From positions 2,418,001 through 2,482,000 of the forward strand of contig CM082592.2 in assembly GCA_040954595.2 (NCBI GenBank): a stretch of 64,000 bases of DNA. Direction: 5' to 3'. Position 1 is the stretch's first letter, and each line of letters opens with the position of its first letter. The translations under genes and the position numbers were made by a program. Source of the DNA: Balanoglossus misakiensis (Eukaryota; Hemichordata). Positions 34,490 to 45,632 of the stretch are shown one piece after another. The notes beneath the pieces were generated by a model. The model did no database searches and had not been told where the DNA came from. It saw nothing but the letters and a program-made list of their open reading frames with translations.

Positions 34490-36455
34490 CGATTGGATCC
34501 ACTACAAGAAATAAGAGGCGCGCCGAGTTCTCATCTGTGAAACTCAAAAACAATTAGTTGCTTACATCATACTGTCGATGCCCTTGATTCTTTTATTTCA
34601 TAGAATAATATGTGTTTTGTTATTTCCGACTTAAAGATAGGCCTATATCACACAAAATAATTCATCTGGTCATGTGTATGTCCAATTCAAAGGAGCCAAA
34701 GTCTGGTCACTGTTTGCGTAGCTTATCAGACTGTTTGTCGATCTGTCCAATGCTTAAAATGTGTTGAGTGGCGTGTCTTGTTATGAAGTATTGGGGACGG
34801 ATGGACGTTTATATTGTATATGTATGTCGTGGGACAAATTTACAGGGGAGTTCTTTGAAAACAAAGAAAATATATATATGTATTTTGCAATGTTTGCAAA
34901 TGGGGTATTGTGGTCAAAATGTCTGAAGTTAAAAACATGAACATAAATGAAGTGTTAAAATAAGAATTTAAGAACAAACAAGAAAATGTTAAAAATATTG
35001 TACACCATATTTATTTGCATCAAGTTTCATGAGCATGGTTCCACTGTCAGATGTCACTTGGTTTGAAAATCAATGATATATGGGACAGATCCTGAAAATT
35101 CGAAGGAAGTATCACGAGTCTATGTGCTAAATGTTGTCATTCTGAAGAAGAGTTTCGTCTAAAATGTGGTATTCAACTATCTTAATGAAAACAACTTACA
35201 GACGTTTATGGAAAAGGTCTGCAGTACGTAAATTTCAGTTTCCTGAATAGTATCACAGTTACTCCATTTTGTCAATTTCCAATCAAAATGCTGAAATACT
35301 GGCAAATATAAGTTCTATGGAAAAGGATTACGCGTTATTTGTTTTCATATCCACTTTACTTGTCTACTTCCAGAGCCAAAATGCCAAATTAATGCAAGTC
35401 ACGTGTTTCAAAACTCAAGAAAACAGACTTTCGCTCATAAAACCGTTCAATGATACAATGCTACTGGATTACTGTTCTTCCGGTTGAAGAGGATCTAGTA
35501 AAGAAACGCATACTATAAAATTTACAAAAATAGAAATTCCTTAAAGCTTTTCCTTGTGCCATAATTACCACGACAATATAAGATTAAGTTTACTGTGGAG
35601 TTCACGTACAATGTATTAAGCTATCATAGAGACTCCAAATTCTACAATATATGCTGCCTTCTGAGTTTAACTGGAAGATAGACAGCCAACATTGAAGAAA
35701 AATCCCAACTATAGTCAAGGCTGAGGGTTTTGCATGAGAAATCGTTCCAAAATACGTCATCTTAAAATCAAGGACACATCCTGTCAATGCGAGTATGTAA
35801 AATATGCTTATCCATCAAGATTGAAATACTAATGTCAAGATATTCGAATAAACGTTTACAACTAAACAGGGAAACACTAATATCGTCATTTTCTACTATT
35901 TCCGATTTCGTAGACACTATATTTTACAGGCACTGCTCTGAAGCGTTATATCTGAAAATGTAATTTCACAGTAACGAACAATATTAAACCTGTCAGTTAC
36001 TCTCATAATCTAGCACTAAATGAATGCTGCATTGAGCAAAAAATGTACAGAACAAAAATTTTCGCGACACAAATCATCAGTGTATGCTAACATTGTTAGA
36101 CATCAATACAAGTTCATTAGCAGTTTGACCATAATTTCTAACGTTTGGCAAGATCAAAGACTCTTCCTCAGTGCTCAGATAGGAGCACCAAATATCAACC
36201 CGACACTGCTGACAGTGCCAACCAAGGGAGTTGTTGGATGGGTCAAAGTCTTCTCGACGACTGAGTCCTACATTGGTGAATCTGTCCATACACAAACCAT
36301 GCAAGGGAAGGTATTCCACTGATGAATTAAGCCCACATCATGGGATCCGGTGGGAAAGCTGCAAGGAGAGGGAAAGATGTCAGTATATAATTATGTTTCT
36401 TCAAACACCGCAGCCAAACAACCAATCATCCCACCAAATAACCAGCCAACTAAGT
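34490..36455. other. Unassigned stretch between the secreted-protein pair and the TPR gene
   Basis: AT-rich sequence. Part may be the 3' untranslated region of the minus-strand TPR gene. Open frames at 35,269 (plus) and 36,077-36,319 (minus) lack splice sites or recognisable motifs. Confidence 0.35.
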
Positions 36456-36456
36456 A

Positions 36457-38072
36457 TTAAGAGAGCCACATGTTTAACATATTAATTAGATTTGCAAACA
36501 GACTGAAGAAGTTGTACCCACCCTTCCCCAAGTCTCTCGATGCAAATTCCTCTTCGAATGCTTTCTCCGATTTTTCTTTCAGTAGGTTTTCATATTTTTT
36601 CCTTTCCTCGTCGTTTCCCAGTAGCATGTATAGTCGAATAAGAAAATAGACTCCTGAAATTGAATGACATAATGGCAGACTATGAGAAGTTACATTTGTA
36701 GATACTGAAAAATAATTGGCCGCCTCATTTTATACTAGTCTTTTAACTGAAGATTATGTATGAACACAATCTGAAACACCAATATCTCGTCCCCGAAAGG
36801 AAAAAAAAAACGAACAAAACTAAAGTAGAATTTAGACGGATATTAGTAAATCTGCAGAACGGATGAATTAGCTGTAATGTATAGCCAGTTTTACAGTCAA
36901 GGGATACTTTTTATGAACAACTGAAATCGCGACTAAATTCATCAATAGCAGTTGAAACAATCAACAAAATATTTCGAAAAGACAAAACTTACAAATAACT
37001 TTAATCAATGTTTGTTTTAAGCATTCGTTTTTTTTTCATTCAAATGTTACTGGTCAGCTTTGCAAGTCATGACTAAGACGTGCCGCAGTCAGTCAGTGCT
37101 GATCAACCTATAACGCTATACATGATTTCAAAGGTGATTGTCAGTGAAACAAATTGAAGTACCTATCTGCCAGCTGTCGAATTGCTCATAGTGGGACAGA
37201 ACGCACTCTTTGATCTTCAGTGCCTTTGTCAAGAGGCCTTCAGCTTCTTCGTATTTACTGACATCCTCGTTCGCGAGATAAAACACAGCAAGGTCAGTCA
37301 TTCCTTTAAACAAAGAAAACCATTTACGTCATTTTGGAATAATATGTACAACAACTGAAGTATCACACTTGGCAATATTCCAAACAAAGGTGACCTGTTA
37401 CAAAACTATTTATTGAGCCAATGTCCAACTCTGATGAACAGCAATCTATTTCGTATGGTATAAATACGTTTTCCGTCGTCATTAATATTTCACCAAACGA
37501 ATTTTATGTTTCTGATCAAACCCTGTAATAACAAACCCTGATCAAACCCTGTAAACAGTAATATTCAGTTTAAAGTTCACATGTACTCACCAATCGCAAT
37601 GCTTATATGGTTGCCATTATCTTTGGATCCCCAAACCTTCTTCTTCATTTCCAGGGACTCCCGAAACAGTGTCTCTATTTTGCCTGTGTCAACTGGCTCC
37701 TTTCGGCGGAGAAAAACTGCATATTCATGCATGGCTGAAAGAGCAATCAAGAGAGTGCAATGATCGCAGTTCGCTCAAAACGGTGATTATGATATACACA
37801 AATGTACAGATGCCACGATGGTTTGTATACAGAGAGCTGTAATGGTAGTTCTTTGCCCGTTAATGTGCAGTTATAAAATAACAAGAATATATTATACTTG
37901 CATATACCTATGGCCGTCCATTTTCCTGGCTCATTCTTGTAGTGTTTCTGACAAATTTTGATTGCCGTCTGGAATTTGCCTTCAATTTCATTCACAGTGC
38001 TTTCGTCAGGAATGGGCTTGTTGTAGTCCCTCGCGTATCCTCCTTCGAGGGCCATCGCTTGTATATTGTACA
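36457..38072 (-). CDS. TPR-repeat protein, last four exons
   Basis: Minus-strand exons at 38,072-37,908 (165 nt), 37,734-37,591 (144 nt), 37,303-37,163 (141 nt) and 36,653-36,457 (ending in TAA). The first three are all multiples of three with phase 1 at both borders, so each is a self-contained module of 47-55 residues. Their sequences (FQTAIKICQKHYKNEPG; LFRESLEMKKKVWGSKDNG; YEEAEGLLTKALKIKECVLS) have the A/L/Y spacing of tetratricopeptide helices of the kinesin-light-chain/NPHP3 type. The last exon ends with a Lys/Glu-rich helix (LLKEKSEKAFEEEFA in approximate form) and a short hydrophobic tail. An alternative donor, AAG|GTGGGT, lies before the stop. Upstream exons encoding the N-terminus were not found. 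TPR proteins act as binding scaffolds; the partner here is unknown. Confidence 0.65.
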
Positions 38073-38309
38073 CTGTGGTTCATAAAAATGTCAACCCTCA
38101 AGATACATTGGGTTTAGGTTAATGATTGGTGGGATTTTGTTTTATCAAACTTGTGGTAAAAGTTTATAAACAATATGAAAAAAAACAACATTCTAATGTG
38201 TTGGGAAACAAGGTACTGATATCCGCTTTTGTATGTGCGCACATTTTAAACGAAATAGTAACGATTAATAGAATCTCACACTACAAAGGACCTGGGATCA
38301 TATTTCTTA

Positions 38310-38425
38310 CACGAGTTGGGGATTTTCTGTCCCACACGAGCCGTAGGCAAGTGTGGGACAAAATTCAGTGAGAGTGTGGGATCGATTTGTTCTCACACTC
38401 TGATCCCACACTCCCAGCGTGCCAG
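38310..38425. repeat. Inverted-repeat block around GTGTGGGA motifs
   Basis: TGTCCCACACGAGCC, GTGTGGGACA, AGTGTGGGATC, GATCCCACACT and GTGTGAG alternate, giving several overlapping hairpins. It is likely a degraded MITE. Confidence 0.6.
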
Positions 38426-38573
38426 GAGTGTGAGAGGAAGACTGTGACATCCAAAGGCGGTGTTAAATTACAGCATTTAGGCACTTTACATACATCTGCT
38501 TCTAACACTACCAATTATCCGAATGGCATGACACTATACTCACACTTTGCCATGGAGTGTAACTATTGTGCGG

Positions 38574-38645
38574 GTCATGCGGGCTGCGGGTCAGTGCGGG
38601 TTGCGGGTTGCGGGCCGGTGCGGGTTGCGGGCCAGTGCGGGTCAA
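38574..38645. repeat. GC-rich short tandem repeat (TGCGGG)n
   Basis: About nine imperfect copies of a TGCGGGT/CAGTGCGGG-type hexamer to nonamer. G-rich on the plus strand. The short open frames through it are a consequence of the repeat. Confidence 0.9.
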
Positions 38646-39309
38646 CACTTTCAATATGACAATCATGTCCTAAGATTGTTGAAAAAGATATCCTGTAACC
38701 AGCACACACCATATCATACACAAATAAACACAAGTTTTTTTTAAAATATGTATGTAAATTTTTATTCAATAACTCTGTGTCTTATATTTCCATTTTTCTG
38801 CTTGTCCACTTGCAAGGGATAAAGTTTTTGTTTCTAAGAAACAATCCAGCTCTGGCCAGGAAGTCAAATAGGGACTTAACACGAGATCTTCTTTGAAAAT
38901 ATGATGTCGTCCATGGTTTATTATGTCGCATAAGCCTATCAGTATGACATCACTGAAATAAAGTGGTAAGAACATCACTATTAGTACCAACATTTTCTAA
39001 ACAAGCAAAGATTGTCAATTTTCACAATCTGCTGATTCAAGATTGTTCAATTCAAGTTTTGCAAGTACTTGCTTGACAAGTTAATTTGATTTTATGTATT
39101 TTTCACTTTAAAATGTACACTACAACAAACAAAAACAAAAATGTCCCAAGTGCAGGGATAACACAGAAAGGTTAAGAACTTATTTCCACTACGGTCCCAC
39201 AAATAATATCAGACTGCTTTTAAGACCTCGAGGGATAACACATTATGAAAATCAAATCCTCTTCATATGTCATCAAAATGTGAAAAAACCAACTAGGCTT
39301 TGTACGCGT

Positions 39310-39520
39310 AAAACTAGACTAGCCCACTAGTCGCTTGGTGATTTTTAAATCTCAATACTTTTTGTGTTTTCGGTGTTTTCATGTCTGCCTTGAGCGTGTT
39401 TTTGGTAGTGAGGCAAGTTTCGAATTTGGGACTGAGCTTGTGGTTTCGGGTAGCGTCGCGTTTCCTACACATAACATGCATAATGAAGCCCATAGACTTG
39501 GAGCAAGTCTAGCGTAAAAC
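39310..39520. repeat. Dispersed repeat, copy 2
   Basis: Same-orientation copy of the element at 10,090-10,400, starting GACTAGCCCACTAGTC and ending GACTTGGAGCAAGTCT. It differs by several small deletions. Confidence 0.75.
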
Positions 39521-39524
39521 ATAT

Positions 39525-40595
39525 TACATGGGGTTAGGTTGAGTGCGTGACACGCAGCTCGAGTCATAGATGCAATCACGACAATCTTTTACAATACAAA
39601 TCATTATACTTTGCATATGAATAACGATTCTAAATAATAAGATCGCTCGGTACGTACCTAATGTCGGCGGACATTTTGACCGGATGGCGGGAAAGCATGA
39701 CGTCACTGGTTGCGCAATACACGACCCGCACTGCAGCCAGCATCCTTGGTCGATTCCATTGTAATATTGAAAGATGTTGTATTTTTCGAGGTATTCACGA
39801 AAGTTATTATGGTATAAGAGGAACTGGGATTATATTTTGGGTTCATTTTATTCCAAGAAACAATTGCACAGAAGTCTCATTCGTTTTTGGGGCGACCCGC
39901 AAATTGGCCCGCACTTTGACCCGCTGACCCGCAAAATAACGATACTGCCATGTCGATGGGTACTCAAAATTTCGGAGTTTCCAGTGATTTTCCTCCGGCC
40001 CCGCTCAAGGGCGTAAATCATGACATTCCCATAAGACTGTTATTGGTCAAAAGCAATACATTGTCGACAGATTTTGTGGAGGGTGGAGTTGGAAGTAACA
40101 ACATACATGACATGATTTTTCTGGAATCTTGAGTTATTTGGTATAAGACTACCTGATTGAAATATTTTGAGGCCCAACATTAAGAAGATGTTGTTTTTTT
40201 ATTGTACACATTCTGAAATGTGTTATCACAATGCACTATTATAGTGTAGCTGTAGAAGTTTGTGAAACGCGGAAAAAAGTTGAACAGAAAGTATTATCTA
40301 ATTGATGGCTGCAGGTTAAAATTCCGAGAACTTTGAGAGATTTGGGAGCAAAAAAGACTGACCTTTTGCAACAACGCCATAGACCTACCCTAAATGGGGA
40401 GTTACTGCACTAACTTCGAGAAAATTGGCTCGACTATGTAACGTACTTTTGATATAATAAACTGCTAAATTTAAATTACCTTTGTCATTTAATAGTGATG
40501 TTTGTTTAGGCCTATAATTAACACTAAAATATGAAGAAATCTGGCTCAAATATTGTTTGCGTATACAGACAAGTGATTTAACCACTGAGAGAATT
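39525..40595. other. Unassigned stretch
   Basis: No exon with convincing borders. It contains GACCCGC-type short repeats near 39,890-39,930. Nothing else recognised. Confidence 0.35.
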
Positions 40596-40598
40596 AGG

Positions 40599-40799
40599 CG
40601 GATCTGGTTCTCTTAGTGGACACGACTATACCCCATGGGCGATACCATGGTTTTTTAGGGTTAGGGTTAGGAGGGTTAGGGTTAAACTCACCCTCACATT
40701 GCCACCCCTAACCCTCCTAACCCTAACCCTAACTCACCCTCATTGCCATGGTATCGTTGCCATGGGGTATAGTCGTGTCCACTAAGTGAACCAGATCCA
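40599..40799. mobile_element. Hairpin MITE whose loop side carries telomere-like repeats
   Basis: The left arm (GGATCTGGTTC...TTAGTGGACACGACTATACC) and the right arm (GGTATAGTCGTGTCCACTAA...GAACCAGATCC) are inverted. Inside are GGGTTAGGGTTAGGAGGGTT on the left and its complement CCCTAACCCTAACCCTAAC on the right, so the TTAGGG-type repeats are themselves part of the palindrome. Confidence 0.85.
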
Positions 40800-41383
40800 A
40801 TTAGGCCATGTTGTCTTCTTTAATCAATACATGCCAATTTTCACAATTAGAGACATAAAACCAGAGTTACCAACCAAATTTGATGAAAAGTTGGATTTAT
40901 AGATATTATCTCAGACAAAAAATTGACTGTTTTGAAAGATATATTGTCAATTAATGATTTGCGTATTCAATAAAGCTTCGCACTTATGAATACATGTCCA
41001 TAGCTAGTGTACCAAGGAAGACTGTTTTGAGAGGTCGTCGTCATTGCAATCGGTAGTTTATATAATGAGTCGAATTTACATGGACCTCTCGACTGTCAGT
41101 ATATTTACAAGAAGTAATCTGACATGCGAACAATCAGTAGTTTAATATTAAGCAAAGACCAATCTCAGTTGTTATTGGTACAGATGAATTGTGTTGTCCT
41201 GCTATAATTGACTTTATCGGTCTCTGCCATCCCTATTCAATAGTGTCACGGTTTCCAAATTTCTCTTGGAATTATTGAGAATACAGTTGGACCTGAAATA
41301 AAACAAGAATAGCATTAGGAACAGTAAGCTGATAAGAGCCTTCGGAAATCATGATAATATGAACATTCTCATATGATTGATAC

Positions 41384-44005
41384 TCACGATTTCATGGTTT
41401 CCAGATCTTGTATCGTTTCTGGTAATTTTTTCTTAAACGTTTCTGGCAGAAGTAATACGAGAAGACCCGATGTGATGGCTATGCTGCCGACAACGATGTA
41501 CGTGCAAATGTAACATCTATATTTTAATAATATGATATACGGTGCAACTATGCCAGAGAATCCGTGCCAAAGATTGATCAGTCCCATCCCAGTATTTCTG
41601 AAACGAAATGTGACTTCGCTGAGGTAAGAATGCAGATGTATTTGTCGCAGTTGCTGGCAGTTAGTAAACATTGGAATGAATCATGTTTAAAGAAACGCTT
41701 GATGTCAAAATTTGTATGAAGATGAAGTTCAGTGACGTCTGATGTTGATGTTAACTCTTAGACTTCAAACCTCGCCCAACATAGCATGTAAAAAATAATA
41801 GTTTTTCTACTATACGTTTCGCTTCAAGTCATTGCACATGGGAAAAGGATAACTACGTAAAATCCCGGTGTAAAATACTTTACCGCATGAAACTATCAAC
41901 ACTTTTCCTCGAAGATATATATCGAAGATTGACAGCTTATTTTCGCAATAACCCTTTTATGTTAGCATTCATACCTATACAAATTACAAATCACAAAGGG
42001 TCTGTGTTCCAAACAGATTTGTGACATTCGTCATGATAGTTTTGTATCTCATTTCACGTTCAGTCAATAACAGAACGGAGATGCGGTTTGCATTTGTCAA
42101 ATATAAGTCATTTTGATTAACATTCAGTTAAAGTAGTTTTGGTTACGGATAGATACTAACATCATCGATGATTTTAGACACGAGTGAAATCACCACAGGT
42201 AACTTTTATTGAACCTTACAACATGTACTTATTTCTGCTTCAAGAAAACAACAACAGGATATGGGACATGTACCTTAAGGGAGTGGGAAGCACCTCATTG
42301 GCTGTGACAACAGCCATAACACCTGCAGCAGATGAGCCAAATTTTGCCAGTACCAGAAGCAACAACTTCAACCATTCAGTGTCTGCAGAAAATTGTATTA
42401 AATCATCAAGTGGAAGAAACGAGGCTTTTAATTTGATTTAGTTAAGTTCTCCACATCATTTGTATCTAATAGTAATAACTGCCTACTGGTAGTTTGTTGT
42501 TTCAGGCTTCCAAGCAGTGAGTGGGCTGTGACTCGACCAGTATGTTTTCCTGGGTTGGTTCAATCAGCCATTCGAATCAGCGACATTGTACATGTAGTTA
42601 ATACCCGGCCGGACTGTAACCCAACAGCTTAACCCGTACTATATGCTTCCGTTCGTGTAAAATTGTGGAGGGGTTAACATTTCTGGTAGCGGAAACAAGC
42701 TGTCACCTCTAAATCTCCCAAGATTTTCGAACTTATACGTAATTTGTCATGAATATGTGCATCATTATCAATGCCGACTTCTCAGGAGTCAGATCCCCTT
42801 GTGATGTGATATATCTTGCCACAGCTCACACATGCGCACAAATGTTTGATGTCGAATCATTCCCAGGTGTGTTTTGGCAGAACCAAGAACAGAGAACACA
42901 AATAAGAAAATCCCAATTTGGTCGAAATCAATATCATAACGTAATGTTTTTAAATAATACCTACCAGTAATAAAACCCGAAGTTATCCATGAAACACCGG
43001 AGATAACCATAGCGATTGAAAGTTGCCATCGACGAGAAAAGAAATGGAGTGTAAACAAAACGAAGATTATGGCGGGCAAGTCAGCCAATGTTATCAGGAA
43101 GTAGAGCAGATATGGATTCTCTGAAAAGTAATCCGCATTCAACGCCAGACCATAATACATCAGTAAGTCGGCAAACCTGTGGGCCAATGAAAATTAAGAT
43201 ACAAGTATGGCGGATGAATATCATGTTGTGCAACAAAAGTAGCCAAAGAAGTGATAGACGGCCAGTTATAGAAAACGACAAGACACAATTCTCCCCCCCC
43301 CCCCCTTCACACACACACACCTTTATACACACTTTCATGGCGTCCCTTGATCCGCTATTGGTGCATTTTACACTCTGTTCAATGATTCCCTTCAGTGTTA
43401 TAACTAAAAAGAGTTTCTCTGTGTTAACTCCTGAACTGTATTATGACATTCACGCCTGATAAGGTGTACTAAGCGACTACAATCCGCATAGAACAAATAG
43501 CAATAAAGCACACCATAGTCATCAAAGTGTAAACTTTTGCCTCTGTCTTATGATAATTTTGTTGTCAATTGCTGAGCTTCCAAAAACGTTGCATGCAGCA
43601 ATGCACGGTCACATTGGAAAAATGATACAGATTTCATGCAAATACCACCAATTTCGCAGTTTACTACTGTGAGTTGTTTTTACCTAAAGTAAAAATTTTG
43701 ACCCAGTCAAATTATTGTTTGCATTATTTTCATCATTTACTTTTCAAACCAAGATTGCCCCCCATTTAAACAACGTTACTAGTGGGCCATACACAAATGT
43801 ATCATTAAACTCTGAGTGTTGCCTGTTCGTTTAAATGCGGTATCGACTAGTATCGACTATGAAAAGGCACATTAAATTCAACCGAAAACAAAATCTGCAA
43901 CGATCTTTGGATTTCTTACCCGTTGTAACATAAGTTGATGACCCATGCACGGAGTCCAGGTGTTTGGAATATGTCAACCAGTGGCCGGTTCTGTTTACCC
44001 CGTTC
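41384..44005 (-). CDS. SLC22-like organic ion transporter, last four exons
   Basis: Minus-strand exons 44,005-43,920, 43,176-42,965, 42,382-42,274 and 41,597-41,384 join in phase to about 173 residues. They start in the cytoplasmic loop (RPLVDIFQTPGLRAWVINLC) and continue with a YYGLALN motif, LADLPAIIFVLF with a following RRWQ, LAKFGSSAAGVMAVVTANEV followed by LPTPLRNTGMG, and end in LVLLLPETFKKKLPETIQDL. These are the loop before TM7 and TM7-TM12 of the SLC22 (organic cation/anion/carnitine) family in the expected order. The usual Y..EL.PT.R appears here as NEVLPTPLR. The stop (41,384-41,386) overlaps a possible donor, TC|GTGAGT. The exons for TM1-6 should lie above 44 kb, but none was found up to 64 kb, so the gene may be truncated. 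Confidence 0.8.
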
Positions 44006-44197
44006 CTGTAAAGCGGTAACAAGATTTCCGTGTGATCAAAACGACTTCAATTTTGTTTTATACATGTATCTGGATTTTACATTATCACATGTATACATGT
44101 AGTTGCTGTATACAAATGCTAATTTTATTCATGGTAATTATGTCAACCCAAGATCAGGCTCAAGGTTGAGCGACTGCGGTCAGAGAAAATTGAGTTA

Positions 44198-45039
44198 AGG
44201 GAACGTTAAGTTTTTACGGCCGGAGGGGGGGGGGGGGGGGCTGCGGCAAAATCCAGGGCAGAGTGCTTGCCACCCCAAACCCACCGATGATAATATTTAA
44301 CAAAGTAAATACATAAAGGAGAATAATCGTTTAAGCCATTTTGCATAACTGATATAGTTTCGCGCTACATCTTCTATATACTAGAAGTTTTATAAATGAT
44401 GTCATGACGAAGATGACGCCAAATCTTCTAACTTTGAGTGGAGTGGCAAAAAGTTAAATTGGTCCTCCCAAACATTGAGATAATTTGCTTTTGAGTTCAT
44501 TAAAATGCAGCTTTCAGCTACATATTTTACAAAATTCTAGTCTAGTGTACCAGGGAAGACTTCTTGCCACCCCACCCCGATGCTTACTTTGAGTGGAGTG
44601 ACAAAATTAAAAATTGTCCTCCCTAACATTGAGTTAATTTTCTTTTGAGTTCATTAAAATGCAACTTTGAGCACCGTGTTTGTGGGAGGGGAACACCCCC
44701 TCCCATGCCCACCCCCGCCACTTTTCTTGTTTTACCAATTCTAGCAACTACTGTATTGACTTGTCATTTTAATTTGTTCATAGATTTCTTTATTGCAACG
44801 ATATACTATTATACACTTCAATTACTTTAAGAAATTTATAATTGAGGTGTGAGGAGCCTCATTCCCTTTAATGCATACAGTGTACATAGGATCAGGACGG
44901 CGAATATTTCTGGGTCTGTCAAAGAGGGGGGGGTCATCATTTTTTGGTCCTGGGTGAAGGGGGGGGGGTCGGCCTGATTTTGAAAACCGATGACACAAAA
45001 TTGCCCCCCCCCCCCCAGCCGTAAAAACTGAACGGTCCA
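44198..45039. mobile_element. G/C-run MITE family, copy 2 (complete)
   Basis: The left end AAGGGAACGTTAAGTTTTTA plus CGGCCGG and a G run is matched by a C run, then GCCGTAAAAACTGAACGGTC at the right. The interior is shared with 25,756-26,457 (inverted order of blocks) and 46,226-47,006. Confidence 0.85.
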
Positions 45040-45372
45040 TTACCACACTGAACATATGAGTTTTAAGTTTTCTTTTGAAAGTTTCCAGGTTTGTAGATTC
45101 CCTGATGCCAATAGGTAGTGCGTTCCACAGTTTAGGGGCTGCATATGAGAAGGCACAGCCGCCATAGGTCTTCTTTTTGTAGTTTGGTGGATGAACGCAG
45201 TGTACGAGTGGGAGTGTAAGGCTGGTAGGCAGGATTCAACAACGTTTGGTGCAGTATATTGCTTTGACATTTCAACCATTGGGAAGCGTTGTTTAGCTGC
45301 TATTCTCATCTCTTTCTGTTGTCTGTGTTAGATCAACGAATTGTACACTCCATGCAGAGTTTGTATGGGTTA

Positions 45373-45424
45373 ACCTAGTCCTAGCCGTATTTTGTCCGCT
45401 TTGCTTACGGCTAGGACTAGGCTA
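45373..45424. repeat. Short hairpin
   Basis: TAACCTAGTCCTAGCCGTA and TACGGCTAGGACTAGGCTA pair over 18-19 bases. Confidence 0.85.
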
Positions 45425-45632
45425 GTATGAGTATATGCTTCACATGGAAACAGCAAAGGGACTTGCCTATCTCTTTGGGTCTTCGTTCTTATTAAGCCTG
45501 ATGACAATTTTATTTCAGACTAATATATAGGTAAGCAACCGAGAACAAGGAGGTTTTATAGGTTAAAGAGTTTTTACACAATCTGTACAGTTTATTTCTG
45601 TCAACTCCAAATATGAGGTTGTTTGCATGCCA

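Noticed and set aside
40657-40732. TTAGGG/CCCTAA repeats as a chromosome end or head-to-head telomere fusion
   Set aside because: Only a few imperfect repeats lie inside a 200-bp palindrome with further complementary arms, in ordinary flanking DNA. A MITE explains it better.
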